In this document: piece after piece, positions 53,845 to 64,000 of the stretch
Layout: the number at the start of each line of letters is the position of its first letter
How positions within the stretch are numbered: the first letter of the stretch is position 1
Assembly (NCBI RefSeq): GCF_024666615.1
Contig: NZ_CP088297.1
Coordinates: forward strand, 1,674,001 to 1,738,000
From: Aquabacterium sp. J223
Lineage (GTDB): Bacteria > Pseudomonadota > Gammaproteobacteria > Burkholderiales > Burkholderiaceae_C
DNA length: 64,000 bases
Reading direction: 5' to 3'
Program-made: the position numbers and the translations under genes
The notes under the pieces: model-generated
Told to the model about the DNA's origin: nothing
The model's input: the letters and a program-made list of their open reading frames with translations, nothing else
Database searches by the model: none

Positions 53845-55101
53845 TCAGGCCGGCGCCAGGCCGAGCTCGACCACGAAGCCGTCGTCCCCGTCGAGCAGCC
53901 GCAGCCGCCCGCCGTGGGCCCGGGCCACGCGGTCGGCCAGGGTCAGGCCGAGGCCGAGGCCGTCGTCGTAGGCCTGGGTGTCGAGCGCCGCCTGCATCTG
54001 CCGGCGGCGCTCGACCGGCACGCCGGGACCGTTGTCGGCCACCCGCAGCCGCGTTCCCTCGACCACGGTCACCCGCACCTCGGTGGCGCCGTGGCGCTTG
54101 GCGTTGTCGAGCAGGTTCAGCAGCGCGGCCGCCACCAGGTCGGGGTCGGCTTTCAAGGCCAGCGAGGGCGGCGCCTGCACCAGCACGCCCGGCACGGCCA
54201 GCTGCTGCAGCAGCGGGGCGAGGTCGGTGGTGCGCCGCAGCGGTTCGGCGCCGCTGCGGAACAGCTCGACCACCGCCCCGACCACCGAGCGCAGGCGTGC
54301 GGCGCCCTCGCGGATGCGCAGCAGGCGGTCGCGCAGCTCGGGCGGCGCCTCGCGCACCGCGACGGCCAGCTGCGCGTCGATGCCGGCCAGCGGCGTGCGC
54401 AGCGCGTGCGCGGCGTGCGCGGCGAACGCCTTCTCGTGTGCCAGCCGCATGCGCAGCCGCGACGCCAGGCCGTCCAGCGCGTCGTGCACCGGCCGCAGCT
54501 CGCGCCGTTCGGCGTGGCCCGGCGACCCGTCGGCGACCGGCGCCGTCGGGTCCCACCGGCCCAGCGCCGAGGCCAGGCTGTCCAGCGGCATCAGCTCGGC
54601 CTTCACGCGCGAGCGCAGCCAGACATGGCCGACCAGCCCCACCGACAGCGCCGCCAGCACGGCCGCCAGCGCCACCTCGGCCTGCGCCTCCAGGCGCTCC
54701 TCGCGGGTCTGGGCCACGTACAGCATCCGGCCGTCGGTGCCGAGGGCCACACCGAAGAGCCGGAACTGCGGCGCGTCGCTGAAGCCCGGCCGTGGGGCGG
54801 CCTGCCAGGGGACGGTGGGCGCGAGGTCGGAGCGCCGGTGCAGCCGGCCCTGACCATCGATCACCTGCCAGGCGAAGTGGGCCACGGTGCCGCCCGGCGC
54901 CGGGTCGGCGGGTTCGTCGCCGTCGGCCACCGCGGCCATCAGCCCGGCGGTCGACTGCAGCGCCTCGTCGAGCAGCTCGTCGACCTCGGTCGACGCCGCC
55001 GTCCACACGGCGGCACCCACTGCCAGGCCCCAGGCCAGCGACCACAGCGCCAGCGCCCGGGACAGGCGGGCGCCGATGGACGGCAGCTTCCGGCCCGTCA
55101 T
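53845..55101 (-). CDS. Sensor histidine kinase, PmrB/BasS-like
   Basis: 418 residues. Membrane segments are near residues 15-35 (LALWSLAWGLAVGAAVW) and 140-160 (VALAAVLAALSVGLVGHVWL), with about 100 periplasmic residues between. The phosphoacceptor His is in FAAHAAHALRTPLAGIDAQL and the ATPase boxes are NLLDNAKRHGATE, VADNGPGVPVERRR and DGLGLGLTLADRVARAHGG. It is coupled to the regulator at 55098-55754 (4-nt overlap). Divergence from eptA suggests the pair controls lipid A modification, as PmrAB does in enterics; the signal (metal, pH or cationic peptide) is not readable. Confidence 0.88.
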   Translation of the reverse strand: MTGRKLPSIGARLSRALALWSLAWGLAVGAAVWTAASTEVDELLDEALQSTAGLMAAVADGDEPADPAPGGTVAHFAWQVIDGQGRLHRRSDLAPTVPWQAAPRPGFSDAPQFRLFGVALGTDGRMLYVAQTREERLEAQAEVALAAVLAALSVGLVGHVWLRSRVKAELMPLDSLASALGRWDPTAPVADGSPGHAERRELRPVHDALDGLASRLRMRLAHEKAFAAHAAHALRTPLAGIDAQLAVAVREAPPELRDRLLRIREGAARLRSVVGAVVELFRSGAEPLRRTTDLAPLLQQLAVPGVLVQAPPSLALKADPDLVAAALLNLLDNAKRHGATEVRVTVVEGTRLRVADNGPGVPVERRRQMQAALDTQAYDDGLGLGLTLADRVARAHGGRLRLLDGDDGFVVELGLAPA

Positions 55102-55754
55102 GTCCCGTCGACCCGGTAGCCCAGGCCGCGCACGGTCTCGATCAGCCCGCGGCCCAGCTTGCGGCGCAGCGCCGACACGTGCACCTCCAGGGCGTTGCTC
55201 ATCAGGTCGGTCTCGTTGCCGAGCACCAGGCGTTCGAGCTCGCCCTTGGTGACGATGCGGCCGGCGCGCCGGCCGAGCGCTTCCAGCACGCGCCATTCGC
55301 GGGCGGTCAGCTCCACCCGACGGCCGGCCGAGGTGACGCTGCGCCGGGCGAAGTCGATGCGCACGTCGCCCGCCATGGCCAGCACGTCCTCGCGGCCCTC
55401 GACCCGCCGCCGCACCGCGCGCAGCCGGGCGGCCAGCTCCTCCGGCGCGAAGGGCTTGACCAGGTAGTCGTCGGCACCACCGTCCAGCCCCTGCAGCCGC
55501 TCGGCCAGCCGGTCGCGGGCGGTCAGCATCAAGGCCGGCGTGGCCAGGCCCGCGGCGCGCAGCGACCTCAGCAGGTCCAGGCCGCTGCCGTCCGGCAGTT
55601 GCCAGTCGAGCAGCCAGGCGTCGAAGGGCTCGTCGGCCAGGGCCCGCGCCTCGGCCACGCTGCGGCACCAGTCGACCACGTGGCCCTCGCCGCGCAGGAA
55701 GTCGCGCAGGCCGTCGCCCAGCAGTTCGTCGTCCTCCACCAGCAGCAGTCGCAC
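55098..55754 (-). CDS. OmpR-family response regulator, PmrA/BasR-like
   Basis: 218 residues from a GTG start (complement of 55752-55754), chosen because it begins exactly at the receiver domain (RLLLVEDDELLGDGLRDFL). Phosphoacceptor Asp51 is in AWLLDWQLPDGSGLDLL and the conserved Lys in DDYLVKPFAPEELAARL. The winged helix has VELTAREWRVLEALGRRAG, SNALEVHVSALRRKLG and ETVRGLGYRVDG. It is divergent from eptA (55831), with 76 bp between starts for a shared control region. Confidence 0.9.
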   Translation of the reverse strand: MRLLLVEDDELLGDGLRDFLRGEGHVVDWCRSVAEARALADEPFDAWLLDWQLPDGSGLDLLRSLRAAGLATPALMLTARDRLAERLQGLDGGADDYLVKPFAPEELAARLRAVRRRVEGREDVLAMAGDVRIDFARRSVTSAGRRVELTAREWRVLEALGRRAGRIVTKGELERLVLGNETDLMSNALEVHVSALRRKLGRGLIETVRGLGYRVDGT

Positions 55755-55830
55755 GGGTTCGCGGGTCCGTCGGTCCAGCGCGCACGGTAGCAGCACCGGC
55801 TTCAGCCTGGCTTCAGCGGCCGCGGGCGAA

Positions 55831-57483
55831 ATGGCGCCGATGCCGCTGCCACGCCTGCACGCCACCTCCGACCGGCTCGTGCTGGCGGCGTCGGCGTTCT
55901 GGACGCTGTCGGCCAACGCCGCCGTGCTGCAGGCCGGCCTCGACGAGCGCGGGCCGCTGCACCCGGGCGGCTGGGCCTTCACCGCCGACCTGCTGCTGCT
56001 GCTGTTCGCGCTGCACGTGCTGCTGCTGGGGCTGGTCGCCACACGCCGCACGGTGCGGCCGCTGCTGACGCTGCTGCTGCCGGCCGCGGCGGCGGCGTCC
56101 TACTTCGGCCGGCGCTACGGCGTGGTGCTGGACCCCACCATGCTGCGCAACGTGCTGCGCACCGACGTCGCCGAAGCCCGAGAGCTGCTCTCGCTCGACC
56201 TCGCGCTGCACCTGCTGCTCTTCGCGGCGCTGCCGATGGTGCTGCTGTGGCGGGTGCAGGTGCTGCGCCGGCCCTGGCCGAGCGCCCTGCGGCAGCGGGC
56301 GCTGCTGGTGGCCGGCGCGGCCATCGCCGCCGTGGCGCTGGCCTGGGCCGGCTTCCAGCCGCTGTCGTCGCTGTTGCGCAACCAGCGCGAGGTGCGCTGG
56401 CGCATCACGCCGGCCAACCTGCTGTGGTCCTCCGGTGCGGTGCTGCTCACCGACGCCAAGGCCGCGCGCCAGCCGCGCCAGCCCATCGGGCTGGACGTGC
56501 GCCGGGGCCCGTCCTGGTCCGGCCGTGATCGGCCGCTGGTGGTGCTGCTGGTCGTCGGCGAGACCGCCCGCGCGGCCAGCTGGGGCCTCAACGGACACGG
56601 CCGCCAGACCACGCCGGAGCTGGCCCGCCTGGACGTGGTGAACTTCCCCGACGTCACCGCCTGCGGCACCAACACCGAGACCTCGTTGCCCTGCCTGTTC
56701 GCCCCGGTGGGGCGGCGGCGCTACGACGAGGCGCGCATCCGCCGCGAGGAGTCGCTGCTGCACGTCGTCGCCCGCGCCGGCGCGCAGGTGCAGTGGCGCG
56801 ACAACCAGAGCGGCTGCAAGGGTGTGTGCGACAGCCTGCCGACGCAGACCGTGGCCGCGGCGCTGGCCCCCGGCCTGTGCCCCGAGGGCCGCTGCCTGGA
56901 CGAGGGCCTGGTGCACGACCTCGGGGCCCGGCTGTCGCACGCGGCCGGCACCCACCTGTGGGTGCTGCACATGCTGGGCAGCCACGGCCCGGCCTACTTC
57001 GCGCGGCACCCGGAGAACGTCGCGCCGTACCAGCCCGAATGCCGGCACGACGACCTGCGCCGGTGCTCGGTGCAGGAGGTGGTCAACGCCTACGACAACA
57101 GCCTGCGCTACACCGACCACGTGCTGGCGTCGGCCGTCGCCACGTTGCGCGCGCACGCCGGCCGGGTCGATTCGGTGCTGGTCTACGTCTCCGACCACGG
57201 CGAGTCGCTGGGCGAGCACAACCTCTTCCTGCACGGCCTGCCCTACGCCATCGCGCCCGAGGTGCAGAAGCGCGTGCCGATGGTCTGGTGGACCAGCCCC
57301 GGGCTGGAACGCGCAGCCGGCCTGCGCGACGGCTGCCTGCGGCCCGCGCTGCAGGCCGCGGCGGCGCGGCCGCTGTCGCACGACCAGCTCTTCCACAGCC
57401 TGCTCGGCCTGCTCGACCTGCGGACGGCGCTGCACGAGCCGGCGCTCGACCTGACCGCGCCATGCCGCGTGCCGGCGGGTTGA
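55831..57483 (+). CDS. eptA: EptA-like phosphoethanolamine transferase
   Basis: 550 residues. About five N-terminal membrane segments (SFT-like: VLAASAFWTLSANAAVL; LLLLLFALHVLLLGLVA; RALLVAGAAIAAVALAW) precede a periplasmic sulfatase-fold domain. The nucleophile is Thr282 in TACGTNTETSLPCLF; metal and catalytic motifs are VLLVVGETARAASWGLNG, LHMLGSHGPAYFARHP and VSDHGESLGEHNLFLHG. Cys pairs (SGCKGVCDSLP; CRHDDLRRC) match family disulfides. It transfers phosphoethanolamine from phosphatidylethanolamine to lipid A phosphates, lowering surface charge. It is followed by a PAP2 gene starting 22 nt inside its end. Confidence 0.94.
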   Translation: MAPMPLPRLHATSDRLVLAASAFWTLSANAAVLQAGLDERGPLHPGGWAFTADLLLLLFALHVLLLGLVATRRTVRPLLTLLLPAAAAASYFGRRYGVVLDPTMLRNVLRTDVAEARELLSLDLALHLLLFAALPMVLLWRVQVLRRPWPSALRQRALLVAGAAIAAVALAWAGFQPLSSLLRNQREVRWRITPANLLWSSGAVLLTDAKAARQPRQPIGLDVRRGPSWSGRDRPLVVLLVVGETARAASWGLNGHGRQTTPELARLDVVNFPDVTACGTNTETSLPCLFAPVGRRRYDEARIRREESLLHVVARAGAQVQWRDNQSGCKGVCDSLPTQTVAAALAPGLCPEGRCLDEGLVHDLGARLSHAAGTHLWVLHMLGSHGPAYFARHPENVAPYQPECRHDDLRRCSVQEVVNAYDNSLRYTDHVLASAVATLRAHAGRVDSVLVYVSDHGESLGEHNLFLHGLPYAIAPEVQKRVPMVWWTSPGLERAAGLRDGCLRPALQAAAARPLSHDQLFHSLLGLLDLRTALHEPALDLTAPCRVPAG

Positions 57484-58285
57484 GCGCGGCGCCGTCGCGC
57501 GGGCGGCGGGACGCCCGGTCCTGCCTGCTGGCGCTGGCGGCGATCCTGCTGTGGGACGCCGGCCCCGGCGACCTGGTGGTCAGCGGCGGGTTCGGCTCGG
57601 CGGCCGGCTTCGCCTGGCGCCATGCCGCCTGGGCCGAGCGCGGGCTGCACGACGGCGCGCGCTGGCTGGCCGGCGCCGCGCTGGCGTCGCTGACCTGGGA
57701 CGCCTGGCGGCCCGCCGGCGGCCACCGTGCCGGCCCCTCGGCCGGCGCGCGGCGCTTCTGGTGGGCGGTGGTGCTGGTCTGCCTGCTCGCGGTGCCGTCG
57801 GCCAAGCGCATCAGCCACACCAGCTGCCCCTGGGACCTGCAGCCCTTCGGCGGCACGGTGCCGTACGTGCCGCACTGGGCAGTGCTGCGCGACGGCGGCC
57901 CGGGGCATTGTTTCCCCTCCGGCCATGCGGTGTCGTTCTTCGCCTTCCTGCCGGTGTACTTCCTCCGGCGCCGGCATGCGCCGCGGTGGGCGCGACGTTT
58001 CCTCGCCGCGCTGCTGGTGCTGGGCACGGCGGGGTCGCTGGTGCAGGTGGTGCGGGGGCTCACTTCGTGAGCCACATCGCCTGGTCGGCCTGGGCCTGCT
58101 GGACGGTCTGCGTGCTGGCCGCACCGGTGGAACGGTGGGCCGAGGGACGCGTCAGCCGGTGGCCGGTCCGCCGGACGAGGCCTTCACCGTGCGCATCGGC
58201 TCGCGCATCAGCACGAATTCCTCCGCCGCCGTCGGGTGGACGGCGATGGTGCGGTCGAAGTCGGCCTTGGTCGCGCCCGCGGTGA
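57462..58285 (+). CDS. PAP2-family membrane phosphatase (apparent frameshift in the last third)
   Basis: The ATG at 57462 overlaps the end of eptA. Several membrane segments carry the PAP2 motifs: AKRISHTSCPWDLQPFGG (motif 1) and GHCFPSGHAVSFFAFLPV (motif 2). The uncorrected frame ends VVRGLTS at 58070. Adding one G to the G5 run at 58054-58058 gives VVRGAHFVSHIAWSAWACW, which supplies motif 3 with its catalytic His. The corrected frame runs to 58285, overlapping the convergent glutathione reductase by 134 nt, so the true end is less certain. PAP2 enzymes beside eptA often act on undecaprenyl pyrophosphate or lipid A phosphate, here possibly recycling or preparing acceptor sites. Confidence 0.8.
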
Positions 58286-59537
58286 GCGCCACCGCCAGGC
58301 TCTGCACGATCTCCGGTGCGTCGGGGCCGATCATGTGCACGGCCAGCACGGTGTCGTCGTGCGCATCGACCAGCAGCTTCATGCGGCTGCGCGCGTCGCT
58401 GCCGACGAAGGCGCTGCGCATCGGGCGGAAGTCGGTCTCGTAGACCTTGAGGTCGTGGCCGGCGGCCAGGGCCTCGGGCTCGGTGGGGCCGACGGTGCCG
58501 ATCGGCGGCAGCATGAAGGTGGCGCTGGCCACGCGGCGCAGGTCCACCGTGCGGTCGCTGCCGGCGAAGAGCATGTCCGCCACCGCGCGGCCTTCGGCGA
58601 TGGCCACCGGGGTCAGCGGCTTGCGGGCGGTGACGTCGCCGATGGCGTAGACGCCGGGCACCTCGGTCTGCAGCCGGTCGTCCACCGGGATGGCGCCGCG
58701 GCCGTCGCAGGCCAGGCCGAGGCCGGCGGCGTTGGGCTTGCGGCCGGTGGCGTTGAGCACCCAGGGAAACTCGCGCACCCGGTCGTCGCCGAAGGCCAGC
58801 AGCAGCGTGCCGTCGCCCTTCATCACCCGCTGCGGCACCACGCCGGGGTGCAGCTCGACACCGGCGGCCTGCAGCGCGGCGGCGGCCGCGGCGCGCAGCA
58901 TGGGGTCGAAGCCGCGCAGCGGCAGGCTGTCGCGGAAGTACAGGCACACCGGCACGCCGAGGCGGGCGAACAGGCTCGCGAACTCCACCGCGATGTAGCC
59001 GCCGCCGATGAAGGCGGCGCTGGCGGGCAGCTCGGCCAGGTCGAGCAGGTCGTCGCTGCTGGCGCACAGCTCGATGCCGGGCAGGGTGTCGCCCGACGGC
59101 CGCGAGCCGGTGGCCACGATGACGTGTCGCGCGGTGAGGCGGCGCTCGCCCACGCGCACGGCGTGCGGCGCACCGTCGCGGCCCGGCTGCAGGTGCGCCC
59201 AGCCCTCGATCAGCTCGACGCCGGAGGCCGCGAGCAACTGCCGGTACACGCCTTCGAGCCGCGCGGTCTCGGCCGCCTTGGCCTGCTGCCAGCGCGCCAT
59301 CGAGAAGGTGGGCGTTGGACCGAGCTCCCAGCCGTAGCCGCGGGCCTCGGCCAGGTCGTCGGCGTGCTGCGCGGCGTACACCAGCAGCTTCTTCGGCACG
59401 CAGCCGCGCAGCACGCAGGTGCCGCCGACGCGGCGACCCTCCACGATGGCCACCTTGGCGCCATGCAGCGCGGCGCGGCGCGCGGCCGCGATGCCGCCGG
59501 AGCCGGCGCCGAGCGTTACCAGATCGAAGTCCGTCAT
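58152..59537 (-). CDS. gor: Glutathione-disulfide reductase
   Basis: 461 residues. FAD motif DLVTLGAGSGGIAAARRAA (residues about 5-23), redox-active disulfide in GGTCVLRGCVPKKLLVYAA, NADPH-domain motif AAFIGGGYIAVEFASLF and the second FAD motif GVYAIGDVTARKPLTPVAI. The C-terminal catalytic His-Glu is in TIAVHPTAAEEFVLMREP. It reduces oxidised glutathione with NADPH in the cytoplasm. No leader or regulator is evident; 134 nt separate its start from a small gene on the other strand. Confidence 0.95.
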   Translation of the reverse strand: MTDFDLVTLGAGSGGIAAARRAALHGAKVAIVEGRRVGGTCVLRGCVPKKLLVYAAQHADDLAEARGYGWELGPTPTFSMARWQQAKAAETARLEGVYRQLLAASGVELIEGWAHLQPGRDGAPHAVRVGERRLTARHVIVATGSRPSGDTLPGIELCASSDDLLDLAELPASAAFIGGGYIAVEFASLFARLGVPVCLYFRDSLPLRGFDPMLRAAAAAALQAAGVELHPGVVPQRVMKGDGTLLLAFGDDRVREFPWVLNATGRKPNAAGLGLACDGRGAIPVDDRLQTEVPGVYAIGDVTARKPLTPVAIAEGRAVADMLFAGSDRTVDLRRVASATFMLPPIGTVGPTEPEALAAGHDLKVYETDFRPMRSAFVGSDARSRMKLLVDAHDDTVLAVHMIGPDAPEIVQSLAVALTAGATKADFDRTIAVHPTAAEEFVLMREPMRTVKASSGGPATG

Positions 59538-59671
59538 GTGCGATATGTCTCGAAGGGCGGGCAGGCGGGCACCAGCTTACGCGGGGCCGGCCCCCGGGGT
59601 TGCGGGAAGGAACAACAACGCGTGCCGCCGGATAGTGAGGGCCTTGGCTTTACCGATGTCAGGGGAAAAAA

Positions 59672-59866
59672 ATGATCCGTCCGAACCATGCCACCGCGCT
59701 GTCCATCCCGCCGGGCCACGTCGGCCCGATGGTGCTGCCGGGCACCGGCCGGCCGATCTACTGGACCGGCCGCATCGCCATCGGCCTGCGCCACGAACGG
59801 CCGGTGCACACGCAGGAGGTGTCGCATTCCACGCTGTGGGTCCAGCGGCTGATGCTGAACCGCTGA
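59672..59866 (+). CDS. Small conserved hypothetical protein (64 residues)
   Basis: 64 residues, MIRPNHATALSIPPGHVGPM then VLPGTGRPIYWTGRIAIGLR and a polar end. AGGGG lies about 7 nt before the ATG, followed by a run of A, so translation is plausible. There is no membrane segment or signal peptide. I recall similar GRP(V/I)YWTGRIAIGL proteins in Burkholderiales, without known function. The flanking gaps (59538-59671 and 59867-59972) show nothing else I can support. Confidence 0.65.
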   Translation: MIRPNHATALSIPPGHVGPMVLPGTGRPIYWTGRIAIGLRHERPVHTQEVSHSTLWVQRLMLNR

Positions 59867-59972
59867 CGCCCCGGGGCCGCCGGCCCGTCCGCACGGGCCC
59901 GGCGGGTCCCCGTCGGCCACGAGGCCGGCCTGTCCCGGGTGGCCGCCAGGCCATCGGCTATCCTGTCCGGCG

Positions 59973-62830
<2,858 letters not shown>

Positions 62831-62853
62831 GCCGCCCGCGCCGCGCGGGGCGG

Positions 62854-63279
62854 TCAGTCGGCCTGCAGTTCGGTCCGGTCGAGCTGCAGGTGGTGCAGCG
62901 ACAGCGTCACCACCAGGCGCCGGGCGGCGGCGCCCGCTGGGGCGGTGAAGCCGCAGTCCAGCGTCACGTCGCCGTCCTCGAAGCGCGAGGCGGTCTTGCT
63001 GCCGTCGGCGCAGGCCAGCGGCCGTCCGTCCAGCACGGCCGAGTCGATGGTCACCTCGCTGTCGTCGTGGCTGCCTTCGAAATGCGCCCTGAAGCGCCAT
63101 GGCCGCGCGGTGCCGGCCGGCAGGGTGCAGGTGGCGACGAGGCTCTTGGTGCCGCGGGGCAGGGCCTGGCAGGCCGGGGCCTGGGCCGCGGCCGGCGGCA
63201 GCGCCGACAGGCCGGCCCAGGCCAGGGCGACGAGCCCCCACGGCGGCAGGCGGCGACGGTGAGGATGGCAGGCGTGCAT
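62854..63279 (-). CDS. Secreted hypothetical protein
   Basis: 141 residues with a signal peptide (basic start, then WGLVALAWAGLSALPPAAAQ). The mature part has five cysteines (PACQALPRGTKSLVATC, PLACADG, LDCGF), beta-rich sequence and acidic stretches (HFEGSHDDSEVTIDS). I do not recognise a family. It is probably a small periplasmic protein with disulfides. It is convergent with the hybrid kinase (23 nt apart). The following 63280-63483 holds no gene or clear signal that I can see. Confidence 0.6.
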   Translation of the reverse strand: MHACHPHRRRLPPWGLVALAWAGLSALPPAAAQAPACQALPRGTKSLVATCTLPAGTARPWRFRAHFEGSHDDSEVTIDSAVLDGRPLACADGSKTASRFEDGDVTLDCGFTAPAGAAARRLVVTLSLHHLQLDRTELQAD

Positions 63280-63483
63280 GGGGCGGGGCGTCCGGCGGGC
63301 GAAGGGCCGTCATGCTGCCGGCCCGCGGTGACAAGGGCGTGGCAGCACCGGCGGCGGGCGGACGCGGTGCCCGGGCCTTGCCCGTGCCGCACTCCGGATC
63401 AAACCCGCGTCCGGCACGCGGACCGGTTCTTGGGCCCCCGTGTTGCCGCACCGACGGTTCCCCCAGCCGCCCCGGAGTTCCCC

Positions 63484-64000
63484 ATGCGCGCCATGACCTA
63501 CCGCGGTCCTTACCGGATCCGCGTCATCGACAAGCCCATCCCCGAAATCGAGCATCCACGCGACGCCATCGTGCGCGTGACGCGGGCCTGCATCTGCGGC
63601 TCGGACATCCACCTCTACCACGGCATGATGCCGGACACCCGGGTCGGCCAGACCTTCGGCCACGAGTTCGTCGGCGTGGTGGAGGAGGTGGGCCGGGAGG
63701 TCCGTACCTTGAAGCCCGGCGACCGCGTGCTGGTGCCGTTCAACATCTTCTGCGGCGAGTGCTACTTCTGCCAGAAGCAGCTCTTCAGCAACTGCCACAA
63801 CGTCAACCCGAACGCCACCGCGGTCGGCGGCATCTACGGCTACTCGCACACCACCGGCGGCTACGACGGCGGCCAGGCCGAGTACGTGCGCGTGCCCTTC
63901 GCCGACGCCGGGCCGATGAAGATCCCGGACACCATCGACGACGACAACGCGGCGTTGTGCACCGACGCCTACCCCACCGGCTACCAGGCCGCCGAGATGG
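63484..64000 (+). CDS. Zinc-dependent alcohol/formaldehyde dehydrogenase (3' end outside window)
   Basis: The first 172 codons of an MDR-family zinc enzyme starting MRAMTYRGPYRIRVIDKPIP. The catalytic zinc ligands are Cys in RACICGSDIHLYHG and His/Glu in TFGHEFVGVVEEVGR; the structural zinc cysteines are in FCGECYFCQKQLFSNC. The GYSHTTGGYDGGQAEYVRVP segment is typical of glutathione-independent formaldehyde dehydrogenase and related threonine or sorbitol dehydrogenases. With fds formate dehydrogenase in the same window a C1 role is tempting, but they are 47 kb apart. The cofactor-binding domain is cut off. Confidence 0.85.
   Translation, partial: MRAMTYRGPYRIRVIDKPIPEIEHPRDAIVRVTRACICGSDIHLYHGMMPDTRVGQTFGHEFVGVVEEVGREVRTLKPGDRVLVPFNIFCGECYFCQKQLFSNCHNVNPNATAVGGIYGYSHTTGGYDGGQAEYVRVPFADAGPMKIPDTIDDDNAALCTDAYPTGYQAAEM

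Overview
The window is about 64 kb of very GC-rich, gene-dense DNA on both strands, with short gaps, many 4-nt start/stop overlaps and no tRNA, rRNA, CRISPR array or transposon that I could see. The gene set points to Burkholderiales (Betaproteobacteria), most likely the Rubrivivax/Leptothrix/Aquincola side. The markers are an NAD-dependent soluble formate dehydrogenase operon (fdsGBA-fdhD-fdsD) with a divergent ModE/LysR-like regulator, the dapC-dapD-pilU-dapE-prmB block, and smc-zipA. Family assignments come from reading protein motifs by eye; no database search was run.

Layout. 1-1444 (-) is the start of a cyclic-nucleotide-binding-domain/thioredoxin-reductase-like flavoprotein. 1624-7401 (+) is a BMP-type ABC importer (ATPase, two permeases, binding protein) coupled to a RutB-like cysteine hydrolase and a RidA-like protein. 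It is followed by a MASE1 sensor kinase and a LuxR-type regulator (7441-10127). 10181-17492 is the formate dehydrogenase operon and its divergent regulator, with two clear palindromes between them. 17582-20363 holds a secreted S8 protease with three 66-residue C-terminal repeats and a short-chain dehydrogenase. 20370-26800 (-) is prmB, dapE, pilU, dapD, dapC and a DUF72 gene. 26873-35507 is mixed: a large membrane alpha/beta hydrolase, a tannase-family lipoprotein, a GMC oxidoreductase, a SET-domain protein, queF, opgC and an SGNH hydrolase. 35613-41091 (+) is smc (with a hairpin/T-tract in its leader), zipA, then a VapBC toxin-antitoxin pair with its own palindromic operator.

41102-45949 carries a TTC38-like TPR protein divergent from a GlxA-family regulator, a 48-residue basic protein, and a coupled pair of MpaB-like (DUF2236) and App1-like (DUF2183) genes. 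45972-53830 is a CzcCBA-type metal efflux system divergent from a two-component system. 53845-58285 is a PmrAB-like two-component system divergent from eptA and a PAP2 phosphatase, so probably lipid A modification. 58152-64000 holds glutathione reductase, a small conserved protein, a hybrid PAS/GAF histidine kinase, a small secreted protein and the start of a zinc alcohol/formaldehyde dehydrogenase.

A theme that cuts across the window is reading-frame breaks. Six genes that otherwise look intact (both BMP permeases, the S8 protease, queF, PAP2 and the hybrid kinase) each need one base added or removed. Five of the six sites are G or C runs of 5-6. Uncorrected sequencing error is the simplest explanation, though real slippage cannot be excluded from one sequence. 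No wholly unfamiliar multi-gene system stands out. The least explained items are the 775-residue membrane hydrolase, the MpaB/App1 pair, the protease repeats, the SET protein and the leader hairpin of smc.
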